Shown here: piece by piece, positions 18,305 through 26,942 of the stretch
Layout of the letters: each line of letters begins with the position of its first letter
Position numbering within the stretch: the stretch's first letter is position 1
NCBI GenBank assembly: GCA_021774695.1
Contig: JAJFIU010000152.1
Location: 1 to 48,508, forward strand
Length of the DNA stretch: 48,508 bases
Source of the DNA: Alphaproteobacteria bacterium
Lineage (GTDB): Bacteria; Pseudomonadota; Alphaproteobacteria; Sphingomonadales; Kordiimonadaceae
Direction: 5' to 3'
The notes under the pieces: model-generated
Database searches by the model: none
The model's input: only the letters and a program-made list of their open reading frames with translations
What the model was told of the DNA's origin: nothing
Position numbers and translations under genes: made by a program

Positions 18305-19432
18305 ATGTTGATTTCTTCACAGTTTGACAGCGGAAATATCGAAGTAGTCGATATAAGCTCGGCAGATAATATCCGGTTAAACATCAAAAAAGATCATCAA
18401 TCGGACTTTTATCAGTGGTTTCACTTCCGCGCATCGGGAATTACCGATCAGGAATGCCGGTTCGTGATCGAAAACGCAGGCGGTGCCGCTTATGCCGAAG
18501 GCTGGAATGGTTACGACGTTTGTGCGTCTTACGACCGGGAAAATTGGTTCCGAATAGACACTATCTATGAAGACGGTGAATTGACATGGTCCTTCATTTC
18601 CGAACAGGACAGCCTGTATTTTGCCTATTTTGCGCCCTTTTCCATGGAACGGCATGCAGACCTGATCGCCGAGGCGTCAGCCTCACCTCTGGTGCAATCG
18701 TCTGTGCTAGGGAACACGCTGGACGGTCAGGATATGGACCTGCTTGAAGTCGGCCACGGGCCAGAGGGACGGAAAAGCATTTGGCTGATCGGGCGCCAAC
18801 ATCCCGGTGAAACCATGGCGGAATGGTGGATGGAAGGCGCGCTGAGCTTTCTGCTGGACGAAGACAATCCAGTGGCGCGCCAACTGCTAGACAAAGCCCA
18901 CTTCTACATTGTCCCCAATATGAACCCGGATGGCTCCAAGCGTGGCCATCTTCGCACCAATGCGGCGGGTGCCAACCTGAACCGCGAATGGAGCGGTGCC
19001 ACCATGGAGCGCAGCCCAGAGGTTTATCTGGTGCGCGAGAAAATGAGAGAGACCGGCGTTGATTTTCATCTGGATGTGCACGGCGATGAGGACCTGCCCT
19101 ACAATTTTGTTGCAGGCTTCGAGGGCGTGCCCTCGGTAACCGAAAAACAACTACAGTTGCTGGACCGGTATCAGATGACCTTATGCGCCCTGTCGCCTGA
19201 TTTTCAACGCGAACATGGTTACCCCGCCGATGCACCAGGGACGTCAGACCTGAAAAAATGCACCGATTATGTGGCAGAAACCTTCGGCTGTATCGCCATG
19301 ACCCTGGAAATGCCGTTTAAGGATAACGCCGACTTGCCTGACGATACATGGGGCTGGAGCCCGGAACGATGCCGCTATTTGGCGGAAGGATGCCTCGGTG
19401 CGCTGGCACAGATGGTCGACGACCTTCGTTAG
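18305..19432 (+). CDS. M14 family zinc carboxypeptidase (cytosolic carboxypeptidase-like)
   Basis: A 375-residue metallopeptidase. It has an N-terminal beta-rich domain (about residues 1-120) as in M14 cytosolic carboxypeptidases, then the catalytic domain. Zinc ligands are H166 and E169 in RQHPGETMAE and H259 in HLDVHGDED. Substrate-binding N226-R227 lies in ANLNREW, and the general base is E335 in TLEMPFKD. There is no signal peptide, so it should act in the cytoplasm on peptide C-termini; the bacterial substrates are unknown. The ATG at 18305 follows AGGAAGG at good spacing; upstream in-frame codons are rejected. Confidence 0.9.
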   Translation: MLISSQFDSGNIEVVDISSADNIRLNIKKDHQSDFYQWFHFRASGITDQECRFVIENAGGAAYAEGWNGYDVCASYDRENWFRIDTIYEDGELTWSFISEQDSLYFAYFAPFSMERHADLIAEASASPLVQSSVLGNTLDGQDMDLLEVGHGPEGRKSIWLIGRQHPGETMAEWWMEGALSFLLDEDNPVARQLLDKAHFYIVPNMNPDGSKRGHLRTNAAGANLNREWSGATMERSPEVYLVREKMRETGVDFHLDVHGDEDLPYNFVAGFEGVPSVTEKQLQLLDRYQMTLCALSPDFQREHGYPADAPGTSDLKKCTDYVAETFGCIAMTLEMPFKDNADLPDDTWGWSPERCRYLAEGCLGALAQMVDDLR

Positions 19433-19580
19433 TCACTTTTTACAGCGGTATCAAACTGGCGAAAAACGAAATAAGCCAGAAAAGCACCGATCAACTGCGC
19501 AACAATGAACATGGGCACACCCTGCCCGTGTATGCCGGAGAATGAGTTTGTCATCGAATCTGCGTTGTTACTGCTGGGTT
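19429..19580 (-). pseudogene. Remnant of an aquaporin (MIP, AqpS-like) gene fused to arsC
   Basis: The minus strand encodes the tail of an aquaporin in two frames. NPAVTT (19563-19580) is the second NPA box and lies in the arsC frame. After a frame change, DSMTNSFSGIHGQGVP then MFIVAQLIGAFLAYFVFRQF runs to a TAA at 19431-19429. The order NPAVT, (F/S)-x-GI, VP-x-FI-x-AQL-x-GA is the normal C-terminal half-helix and last membrane helix of MIP channels. The rest of the channel is missing. Aquaporins of this type accompany arsC in some rhizobial arsenic operons, so this is most likely a deletion scar. Confidence 0.75.
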
Positions 19581-20057
19581 GGCTATATGGATTTTTAACA
19601 TTTCGCGGCGTAAACTTTCCGGATGCATTTCCGCCGTGTCAAGAGCAAGCAACGCTGAGATATTATTATACAGGACGTCATAAATCTGCCTGAAAGCGGC
19701 GAGTTTTACGTCGTCTGGCCCGTCAACTCCAGCAGGGTCCGGAAACCCCCAATGCACGGTTACCGGCGTGCCAACCCATAGGGGGCATACTTCACCGGCT
19801 GCGTTGCCGCAAACGGTTAGCACAATATCAAGATCAACCGCGCCGTCGCCGGAAAATTCATCCCAGCTTTTGGAACGAAACTGGCTGACATCATAGTCTT
19901 CTGCCTTCAGAAGCCGTATTGCAGTTGTGTTAACCGCGCCAACTGGTTTGCTGCCTGCACTGAATGCCGTCACCTTGCCCTCGCCTAATCGATTGAAAAT
20001 TGCTTCGGCCAAAATTGAACGGGCAGAATTACCGGTGCATAATATTAATATGTTCAT
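19551..20057 (-). CDS. arsC: Arsenate reductase ArsC, low-molecular-weight phosphatase type, with aquaporin-derived tail
   Basis: Reduces arsenate to arsenite. The 168-residue protein has the phosphatase-like P-loop C7-TGNSA-R13-S, redox cysteines C83 and C91 as in thioredoxin-coupled ArsC, and the general acid D107 in GFPDPAG. The normal family end is near LRREMLKIH (about residue 157). The remaining residues IANPAVTTQIR are not ArsC-like but match the second NPA box of an aquaporin, so the gene appears to have lost its own stop in a deletion. No arsR or arsenite efflux gene is next to it, so the resistance operon looks incomplete here. Confidence 0.9.
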   Translation of the reverse strand: MNILILCTGNSARSILAEAIFNRLGEGKVTAFSAGSKPVGAVNTTAIRLLKAEDYDVSQFRSKSWDEFSGDGAVDLDIVLTVCGNAAGEVCPLWVGTPVTVHWGFPDPAGVDGPDDVKLAAFRQIYDVLYNNISALLALDTAEMHPESLRREMLKIHIANPAVTTQIR

Positions 20058-20312
20058 AACTACCTCATCATTTGCCCGACTAACGCGCTAATTCGCTGGC
20101 GACTAATTGCACGGTTGATCACAAATGCGTGCGGCCCCTTATCATCACCAGCCTATCCTCTATGTTACCTGCTACATTGCAAGCAATGACAATTTGATGA
20201 CGCCGCACGAAACGGCCTGATTTTTTGAGGCCAACGAACCAACTATACCTGTCGCAGCTTGACAGCCAAGCCCACTACAACAAAAGTGCGGTTTAGGGAA
20301 ATTGAGGGATAC
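20058..20312. other. Intergenic region between arsC and the DedA gene
   Basis: About 255 bases with divergent promoters for arsC (minus) and dedA (plus). I see no arsR-like gene and no complete FNR box. The GAGGGA ribosome binding site for the DedA gene is at the right end. Confidence 0.4.
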
Positions 20313-20939
20313 ATGACGCTGACACCTGAAGCAATATTCGCATGGCTTGAAGCCACAGCGCACGATCCGTTTGCTTTGGCTATTGCGCTGGCGCTGGCAA
20401 CATTCGTCACGGAAGACGGCGCCTTGATTGCCGGTAGCTTGCTAGTGGGCGGTGAGATTGCGGCACCTGCCCTTGTAATGTCTGCGCTGGTTGCCGGTAT
20501 TGTCGGCGGTGATATCGTGCTGTACGCCGTTGGCTGGAGCGCGCGGGAAATTCGGGCCCTGCGCAGACGATTACCGATCAAACAGGCAAAAAAGGTGCGT
20601 AACTGGCTGCGGGGGCGGGAAACCGTAATTTTATTTTTCTCCCGCTTTATGCCCGGGACACGACTTGTAACCTATCTGACTTTCGGTTTTCTACGGCTTT
20701 CACTAGTGCATTTTACTGTCGTGATGACCGCAGCCTGCTTGGTATGGGTCGTCTCTATCGTGCTGTTTATCAGCCAAATTCAAAAGGCGTTCAGCGGCAT
20801 TGGTGGCACCTACGCCGCGTTGGTCGCAGCGACAATTGCCGTCCTCATCATCATTTTTACGCCGAAACTTGTGCGGCACCATAAAAGCGCCAAAACACTC
20901 GACGATGCCGAACTGGAAAGTACCTTGAACAATGGATAA
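20313..20939 (+). CDS. DedA family (VTT domain) membrane protein
   Basis: A 208-residue polytopic inner-membrane protein of the DedA/SNARE-associated family; members flip or transport phospholipids and undecaprenyl phosphate. Family-typical residues are FVTEDGALIAGSLL (acidic residue in the first re-entrant region), GDIVLYAVGW, and FFSRFMPGTRLVTYLTFGF (the R-x-x-P-G-x-R motif). The ATG at 20313 follows GAGGGA; a TTG 18 codons upstream is unlikely. It overlaps the next gene by 8 bases, implying coupling with the ATP-grasp enzyme. Confidence 0.9.
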   Translation: MTLTPEAIFAWLEATAHDPFALAIALALATFVTEDGALIAGSLLVGGEIAAPALVMSALVAGIVGGDIVLYAVGWSAREIRALRRRLPIKQAKKVRNWLRGRETVILFFSRFMPGTRLVTYLTFGFLRLSLVHFTVVMTAACLVWVVSIVLFISQIQKAFSGIGGTYAALVAATIAVLIIIFTPKLVRHHKSAKTLDDAELESTLNNG

Positions 20940-22059
20940 TACCGCAATGCCGCGCAGCGAAGCACCCCACGCGGGCATGCCAGTTCTAGACGCCTCGGCT
21001 GACGGCGTGTCCTGGTTCGAATTTGCCCCGGCACATCTATTCTATACACCGATCGCAGTTTATTGTGGCTGGTTATCGCTGCGGCATTGGGGTCCGACGC
21101 TACTGACCAATGCAAATCCGTCTCTGCCCTATTCGGGGTTGGTGGGCGAAAGCAAACACGCGGTTCTTGCTGAGGTAAAAGGTGATGCACGAAACCTGGT
21201 TTCGCCGTACGTGCGAGTGCTGCGGTGGGGCGGCGAGGGCGGATTGATGCGCTCGGTTAACGAGGCGATGGAAGCGATAAAAAATGACCAGCTTTCGTTT
21301 CCGCTGGTCGCCAAACCCGACATCGGCATGCGCGGCGTCGGGGTTCAAATCGTTCGCGGCCAAACTGACCTGCAGGCGTATGCTTCATCCTTTCCGGCGG
21401 GAGCAAACTTCATACTGCAAACCCTTGTCGATGAGGAAGGCGAAGCCGGGGTTTTCTATATCCGCGAGCCCGGCGAGAAAAAAGGCCGTATTACCAGCCT
21501 CACGCTCAAATATTTTCCCCGAGTGCACGGCGACGGCAAAAGAACCCTGCGGCAACTGATTATGGATGACCCTCGGGCGGGCAAGCTTGCGCACATTTAT
21601 GTGGACCGCCACCAAAAGCGATTGGACAAAATTATCGATGAGGGCGAAAGTGTGCGCCTGGCTTTTGCAGGCAGCCATTCGCGCGGCACCATTTTCCGTA
21701 ACGGTAACGACCAAATCACCGAGGCTATGACCGATGCATTTGACCAGGTAGCCCAGTCCATCGACGAATTTTACATTGGCCGCCTCGACGTACGGTTCGG
21801 TGACTTCGATGCGTTCCAAAACGGTTATGGTTTCAAGATCATTGAGATCAACGGCGCAGGCGGTGAGCAAACCCATATTTGGGACGCCCGCACAACACTT
21901 GCAGAGGCTTACAGGGCTCTAATTCAGCAATTCGGCGCTCTCTACCGCATCGGAGCGGCCAATCGCCGCCGCGGCTTCAAACCAACACCGATCAGATCGC
22001 TGATCAAGGCGTGGCTCGGCGAGAAAAAACTGACCAAACACTACCCCATTACCCACTAA
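20932..22059 (+). CDS. ATP-grasp domain protein, carboxylate-amine ligase-like
   Basis: A 375-residue protein with an ATP-grasp fold. The segment FPLVAKPDIGMRGVGVQIV is the nucleotide-binding lysine/glycine loop, and LDVRFGDF followed by IIEINGAGGEQTHIWD gives the Mg-binding E-x-N. Such enzymes activate a carboxylate as acyl phosphate and join it to an amine; the actual substrates are unknown. The N-terminal 60 residues (FEFAPAHLFYTPIAVYCGWL) look like a membrane-associating segment. The 8-base overlap with dedA suggests that the ligase works at the membrane with the DedA transporter. Confidence 0.82.
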   Translation: MDNTAMPRSEAPHAGMPVLDASADGVSWFEFAPAHLFYTPIAVYCGWLSLRHWGPTLLTNANPSLPYSGLVGESKHAVLAEVKGDARNLVSPYVRVLRWGGEGGLMRSVNEAMEAIKNDQLSFPLVAKPDIGMRGVGVQIVRGQTDLQAYASSFPAGANFILQTLVDEEGEAGVFYIREPGEKKGRITSLTLKYFPRVHGDGKRTLRQLIMDDPRAGKLAHIYVDRHQKRLDKIIDEGESVRLAFAGSHSRGTIFRNGNDQITEAMTDAFDQVAQSIDEFYIGRLDVRFGDFDAFQNGYGFKIIEINGAGGEQTHIWDARTTLAEAYRALIQQFGALYRIGAANRRRGFKPTPIRSLIKAWLGEKKLTKHYPITH

Positions 22060-22098
22060 ACAGTTGTTCTGGTACAAACAAAAAACAGGAGACAAAAA

Positions 22099-22536
22099 AT
22101 GGATTTTGTAAAAAAACATATCGAGTGGCTTCCCGTCATTCTGATCGTTATCATTCTAGGAGGCAGCCTGCCCTTCAAATTCACAGGCGCTGCACAGACC
22201 GATCATATTTTTGATGTGGTAGGGCAATTTCTCGGGCTGGGTTTTTTCCGCACATCGGGAGGATTTATCATTGGAGCAGCAGAGCTTGTGGCCGTTGTCC
22301 TCGTATTAATGCCCAAAATGCGTGGTATCGGCGGCTTGCTAACAAGCGGCATCATGACCGGCGCAATTTTCTTCCATCTGGCAAGCCCTTTAGGCGTCAC
22401 GGTTCAATGGATGGAAGACGGCCAGATGCAGGAAGACGGCACCCTATTTTATATGGCTATTGTCGCGTTGCTTTCAGGCTTGTTCCTGTTCCTGCGCAAT
22501 AAAGGCCAAGTGATGAGTTTGATCGGTAAAGAATAA
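22099..22536 (+). CDS. DoxX-like small integral membrane protein
   Basis: A 145-residue protein with four predicted membrane helices. It resembles the DoxX/DoxD-like family: an N-terminal helix ending GGSLPFKFTGA, then GFFRTSGGFIIGAAELVAVV, a typical helix 2 with glycine and glutamate, then GLLTSGIMTGAIFFHLASPL, where the histidine in the third helix is also common. Function is unknown. An ACAGGAGA site precedes the ATG. It is 39 bases after the ATP-grasp gene and may be co-transcribed. Confidence 0.75.
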   Translation: MDFVKKHIEWLPVILIVIILGGSLPFKFTGAAQTDHIFDVVGQFLGLGFFRTSGGFIIGAAELVAVVLVLMPKMRGIGGLLTSGIMTGAIFFHLASPLGVTVQWMEDGQMQEDGTLFYMAIVALLSGLFLFLRNKGQVMSLIGKE

Positions 22537-22565
22537 CTGGGTCAAGAGCTATCAATTGTCTTCCG

Positions 22566-22595
22566 GCCGTGGGCGAATATAATTCCGTCCACGGC
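22566..22595. other. Inverted repeat between convergent genes
   Basis: GCCGTGG and CCACGGC flank a 16-base spacer downstream of the DoxX-like gene and of the convergent DUF2336 gene. There is no T-run, so it is a weak terminator candidate only. Confidence 0.35.
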
Positions 22596-22644
22596 GCCTT
22601 GACGCAGCAAACGCTCGTAGCCGAGGGGGCGTCCAGCCTTTTAT

Positions 22645-23592
22645 TTATTTGGTCTTTACCAGTTTTAGGATGGTCAATATTGCATGAGCTTCCGCTTTGC
22701 TGATACCGGCCTTTTTCATCAGGGCAACAAACAGCTCGCTATCGCCTGAATGCAACATGTTTTTTGTTGCGGATAGCGTAAAGCCTGACCGGTAAGCCAG
22801 TGAACTCTCGAGAAAAGCGATGCTACCTTTTTCCGCCATATCAAGCATAAGATCGATGGTAAGGCGACGCTGGGCACGCAGATCGCCCACATAAGCATGA
22901 ATCTGGCGCTCACTGGCTGCCGCTATCATAGCCCACATGCTTTTTGACGCACTGCTGCGCATCAACTCGTCCGCGATGTCACTGGTGACACCGTATTGTC
23001 CCTCCAGCAAACAGCGGAACGTATCTGACACCTTATCTATAATCGATTTCACCACTGAGAGTGGCAGGTTTGGCCTTGCGCTCAACTGTTCCATCAGTGT
23101 GCGGCGTTCCGGAAAGCGCCTGACGATGGATGAAAGGACACGTTCGTTCAGGCGAGCTTTCTCGTTTCGAACCAAATAACTAACGCTTTTTTCCGAACCA
23201 AACGTAACCAGCGCCTCGCAGGTAGAATCGCCCAAACTGTTGCGTTTGGCGATTGTAACATGAGCATGCTCTTCCAAATGCGGCATCAACCCCGCGAGCT
23301 GGCTATCAGAAAAAACAGTGGTCGACGCCAAAAACGGTCCCGAGACACTCTCCACATCAGTTGCGATTTTTGCGGCAAGGTCGTGCGGCAGGAACGGACA
23401 AGATCGCAATTCAAGCGCCAAGGCTTCGCGCACATTTACCGCCACGTCCTGCGCCAACGCCCGCGCGACATTCTCGACAATTTCACGCTGTTCCTGGTCT
23501 TTCGACCGATGCAGAAAATCCGAAACCCGCCGTGTTAAAACGACCTTTTCCAGCGTATCTGCATTCAGCATTTTTAATGGATCAATACTCAA
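22645..23592 (-). CDS. DUF2336 protein, copy 1
   Basis: A 315-residue, helix-rich protein of DUF2336, a family found almost only in Alphaproteobacteria and built from HEAT-like repeats. Segments such as NVARALAQDVAVNVREALAL, DLAAKIATDVESVSGPFL and LPLSVVKSIIDKVSD are typical. It ends in basic residues. No catalytic motif is visible; members are thought to be scaffold or signalling adaptors, which is not established for this one. It lies downstream of a second copy on the same strand and is colinear with it over its whole length. Confidence 0.85.
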   Translation of the reverse strand: MSIDPLKMLNADTLEKVVLTRRVSDFLHRSKDQEQREIVENVARALAQDVAVNVREALALELRSCPFLPHDLAAKIATDVESVSGPFLASTTVFSDSQLAGLMPHLEEHAHVTIAKRNSLGDSTCEALVTFGSEKSVSYLVRNEKARLNERVLSSIVRRFPERRTLMEQLSARPNLPLSVVKSIIDKVSDTFRCLLEGQYGVTSDIADELMRSSASKSMWAMIAAASERQIHAYVGDLRAQRRLTIDLMLDMAEKGSIAFLESSLAYRSGFTLSATKNMLHSGDSELFVALMKKAGISKAEAHAILTILKLVKTK

Positions 23593-23708
23593 GTTCCGTG
23601 CTCCAATTAAATTGGTTCAGCTATCCAGCTGCCCGACCCCATCTTACTTGCGTCATTATCTTGCAACTATTAAGGGAGCAAGCCGGTAAAGTTATGGTTA
23701 ACGTCCGG

Positions 23709-24662
23709 TCACCTTTTCTTCTTGTTGTAGGCTTTTATCAAACCCAGATACTTCGGCGCCAACTGGTCAGGCACTTCTGCTTTTTTCATCAGACAAACAA
23801 ATGCCGGGCCATCACGTAGTGTCATAATATCCTTAATCTTATCAACGGTATGACCTGTTTGCAGCGCCAACGCACTTTCAAGAAACTTCATGCCGCCGCG
23901 AGACGCCATCTCGACAACTGTTAGGTGTGTAAGCCGGCGATTAATTTTCAGGTCGGTCACAAACGCATGCACCTGCGCGGTAGTTGCAACTTTAATTTGC
24001 TGCCACATCACCTCATACCCGCTGCTACTGGCCAATTCTTCGGCAACATCGCCATCAAGACAATAATGTTCCACGAGTATATGTCTGAAATGATCCGACA
24101 CTTTTTCAACAATCTGTTCAGCGACCGACAGCGGCAGGTCTGTGCGCGCACCCATATGATCCATCAACCGCTGGTTATTGCTAAAACGGTCAATCACCGT
24201 AAGACAGGCGCTTTCGGGCAATTCCAGACAATCATTGCGCAGCAGCGCCGTAACGCTGTTTTCTCGACCCACGGACGCAAGGGCGTAAATAACATTCTCG
24301 GGCAGATCATCGCGCCGCGCGATCCAGGCGCGCACAGGGTCTTCAAGTTCAGGAATTAGTTTCTCCAGTGCTTGACCAGAAAACACTTGCGTGGCCTGCA
24401 AAAACGGTCCGGAAACCTGTTCGATATCGGTGGCAATTTTCTTGGCTAAATCCCGAGAAAGTTTGCTGCATTGTCGCAGTTCATAGGCCAAAACGCGGCG
24501 AACCTGGCTTGAAATATCCTGAGCAAGAACCCGAGCGACATTTTCCACTGTCCGGCGTTCAACGTCTGCCTGATCGCCAGACAAAAATTGGCCGACCTTC
24601 TTTGCCAGAAGTATCTTCTCGATCCTCGTGGAATCTATAAGGTTTGCCATCGACAAATCCAT
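23709..24662 (-). CDS. DUF2336 protein, copy 2
   Basis: A 317-residue paralogue of the adjacent DUF2336 protein. The two align end to end: both have SVSGPFL/QVSGPFL after IATD, both have LPLSV near the middle, and both have LMKKA near the C-terminus. The start was set at the ATG at 24662 because it follows GGAAGG by 8 bases and its product aligns with the first residues of copy 1. Upstream in-frame ATG and TTG codons would add an unmatched N-terminal extension. Function is unknown. The gap between the copies is 116 bases. Confidence 0.85.
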   Translation of the reverse strand: MDLSMANLIDSTRIEKILLAKKVGQFLSGDQADVERRTVENVARVLAQDISSQVRRVLAYELRQCSKLSRDLAKKIATDIEQVSGPFLQATQVFSGQALEKLIPELEDPVRAWIARRDDLPENVIYALASVGRENSVTALLRNDCLELPESACLTVIDRFSNNQRLMDHMGARTDLPLSVAEQIVEKVSDHFRHILVEHYCLDGDVAEELASSSGYEVMWQQIKVATTAQVHAFVTDLKINRRLTHLTVVEMASRGGMKFLESALALQTGHTVDKIKDIMTLRDGPAFVCLMKKAEVPDQLAPKYLGLIKAYNKKKR

Positions 24663-24830
24663 ATAACGACCTTCCGGGTTGGGTTCACGCATACCATGCG
24701 GCAACGAAGTAGACATAATCCCACAAGAAATTGAGGATTTCGTCAACGAACCGAAACAAATCGTATCAAATTTGAATGAAGTATGCGGTCCGCCCTAGCC
24801 GCACCAAATCAGAGTGGGGGAGCCCAAATT

Positions 24831-25844
24831 CTATTTTCTATCTGTACAACGGGCGAAAAACTCGAGTGCCGCATGCTCGTGCCATGGCCTTTTGCTACCA
24901 ATGGCATGGAACCCCACATGCCCCCCGGACGGCGTGATTGCCGCTCCAGCGGGTGTGTTTTCGGGCCAGGCTGCCCGGCGATAATCTTCAACCGGTATCC
25001 AAGGGTCATCCGCTGAATGCAACGCAAGCGTGGGGATATCAATGCGACTTACCAGCGGGAAACAGGAAGCCCGCGCGTAGTAATCAGCGGCGTCCCTGAA
25101 GCCAAAAGCCGGGGCTATAATATGCTGGTCAAAATCCCAAACACTGGTCATCTCCTCGGGGGCAACTTTAACCCTGGGGTGGATCAACCCAGCAAAGTCG
25201 TTTTTCATATTATTAACCACATAGCGGCTATAGAAATGGTTCCTGCGGCGCTCAAGCTTTTTCTGACTTGTCGCCAGATCAAGCGGCGCTGAAATCGTAA
25301 CACATGCCGTCACGGCGCCAACAGCGTTCTCAGGCACATCACCTTCACCGAGCATGCGCAGACTGAGTTGGCCACCCAGCGAAAAACCCATGAGGTAAAT
25401 GGTCGATTCCGGCGCGTGTTTGCCCACCCGCCTCAATACCGCTCGCAGGTCGCTGGTTAGTCCGGCGCTATACGGCGCTTCCGAAGTCTCTGCTGAGGGA
25501 CCCACGCCGCGGTAGCTCATCCGGTAAACGCTGTATCCGTAGCTTAGAAAAGTTCGGGCAGCACTTACCATGTAACTACTGTCTTCACCGCCCCCAAGCC
25601 CGTGCACCAGCACAAGAGCGCGATTAAGTGCTGCGCTGTCCTCTGGGTGGTTAACCGCTACATTGATAGCGCCCACATCGATCGGTGCCAGAATGCGCTC
25701 ACACGGCGCAAGAGATGGGGGGGTGGCGACAAAACTATTGCGCAGCGTTTGAAGGTCGCCGCCAATCCACGGAAACCTTGGTTTGAAGGGCGGTAGCTTT
25801 GTGGAAGACAAAAAGCGCCGAAGGCCAGTACCAATCAGGTCCAT
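24831..25844 (-). CDS. Alpha/beta hydrolase, YheT-like
   Basis: A 337-residue hydrolase of the YheT/ABHD family. It has the oxyanion segment LVLVHGLGGG (residues 77-86), the nucleophile elbow M-G-F-S155-L-G-G, the acid in LHSADDPWIP and the base in GGHVGFH. The start PFKPRFPWIGGDLQTL resembles the P-F-x-P-x-x-x-x-G-H-x-Q-T-x family signature. The natural substrate is unknown; related enzymes are esterases. It stands next to a metallo-hydrolase on the same strand. Confidence 0.9.
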   Translation of the reverse strand: MDLIGTGLRRFLSSTKLPPFKPRFPWIGGDLQTLRNSFVATPPSLAPCERILAPIDVGAINVAVNHPEDSAALNRALVLVHGLGGGEDSSYMVSAARTFLSYGYSVYRMSYRGVGPSAETSEAPYSAGLTSDLRAVLRRVGKHAPESTIYLMGFSLGGQLSLRMLGEGDVPENAVGAVTACVTISAPLDLATSQKKLERRRNHFYSRYVVNNMKNDFAGLIHPRVKVAPEEMTSVWDFDQHIIAPAFGFRDAADYYARASCFPLVSRIDIPTLALHSADDPWIPVEDYRRAAWPENTPAGAAITPSGGHVGFHAIGSKRPWHEHAALEFFARCTDRK

Positions 25845-25885
25845 ATTAACCCCTTCAACGCTCAGATCTCAAGAATGCGCAAACC

Positions 25886-26839
25886 TTATAAATGCGCAGA
25901 CCGCCCTGCTTCCACATGCATATTGCCTGCGTCATGGTCGTTAAAACCCTGACAGCTACTAACTCCGCGAGTTTCAGAATAGTCCATATGTGCTCTCACA
26001 CATCCCAGTGCCGCCTGAACCAGACGTGGTGACAAACCCTGATAAAGAATTTCAACAATCGCCGCAGGGTCGCGCTGCCCTTGGCGCAACAACTCTTCCA
26101 CTTGTTGCTGGCGCATCAATCGGTGGGCATAAATTTCGTCGATACGCGCGCAGGAATCGTCAATCGGGTCACCATGGCTGGGCATAAATCGCTGCGCGCT
26201 AGTTTGTTTCAAAACTTCAAGGCTATCCAAATAGTCAGCCAGGTTACCCAGCGGCGGCACTATCACCGTTGTTGACCAACCCATCACATGATCGCCGGAA
26301 AATAGAATATTTTGCTCGGGCAGCAAATAACACAGGTGGTTGGGGAAATGCCCAGGTGTATGTAGCGCCTGTATGCGCCAGTCGCCCGCGCCCAAAATCT
26401 CGCCGCCCTTGAGGATATGGTCCGGGGCGAAATCTGCATCTATGTCTTCTTCGCTGATGGCCAACAACTCTGGCGACAGTCCGCCGTGTCCGTAAATCGG
26501 CGCGGAAATTTTCGCCTGCAATCCTCGGGCTGCAGCGCTGTGGTCAAGATGAGAATGGGTCACTAGAATACCCGACACTCGGCGGCCTGCAACCGCGTCA
26601 GCAACAACATCAATATGCCCTGCGTTGTCGGGGCCCGGATCAATGATCCAAACATCCTCGTCGCCGACAATATAGGTGTTGGTGCCGGGGCCAGTGTAAT
26701 CTTTTGAATTGTCTGCAAGCAACACGTCAATGCCATTTGCGATAAAAATTGGCACACCGTAAACCGCTTTATCGCGCAGGGCTTCTGCCGCCACACTACT
26801 GGGCACAAGGCCGTTAGATGAATTTATAATGTCAGTCAC
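25886..26839 (-). CDS. Metallo-beta-lactamase fold hydrolase (LACTB2-like)
   Basis: A 317-residue MBL-fold enzyme with the zinc motif H95-S-H97-L-D99-H100, a further ligand in HTPGHFPNH, and GDHVMGW. After the catalytic core it carries the winged-helix C-terminal segment of the LACTB2/RNase-like subgroup (HRLMRQQQVEELLRQGQRD). It may be a hydrolase or ribonuclease; the substrate is not evident. The start is a GTG with a weak ribosome binding site, so the N-terminus is uncertain. The extra about 30 residues after the winged helix look poorly conserved. Confidence 0.85.
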   Translation of the reverse strand: MTDIINSSNGLVPSSVAAEALRDKAVYGVPIFIANGIDVLLADNSKDYTGPGTNTYIVGDEDVWIIDPGPDNAGHIDVVADAVAGRRVSGILVTHSHLDHSAAARGLQAKISAPIYGHGGLSPELLAISEEDIDADFAPDHILKGGEILGAGDWRIQALHTPGHFPNHLCYLLPEQNILFSGDHVMGWSTTVIVPPLGNLADYLDSLEVLKQTSAQRFMPSHGDPIDDSCARIDEIYAHRLMRQQQVEELLRQGQRDPAAIVEILYQGLSPRLVQAALGCVRAHMDYSETRGVSSCQGFNDHDAGNMHVEAGRSAHL

Positions 26840-26942
26840 AAGTTACTCATATCAAATTAAACCAAACACGCTAGCCTTAAATAGGCGATTTTCGGGTGCT
26901 TTTTCCAGTCACCGATCATCACTCTTTGGTTACAAACCCGTG

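Noticed and set aside
23593..23708. Gap between the DUF2336 genes examined for a small gene or RNA
   Set aside because: No open frame, hairpin or terminator worth calling was seen.
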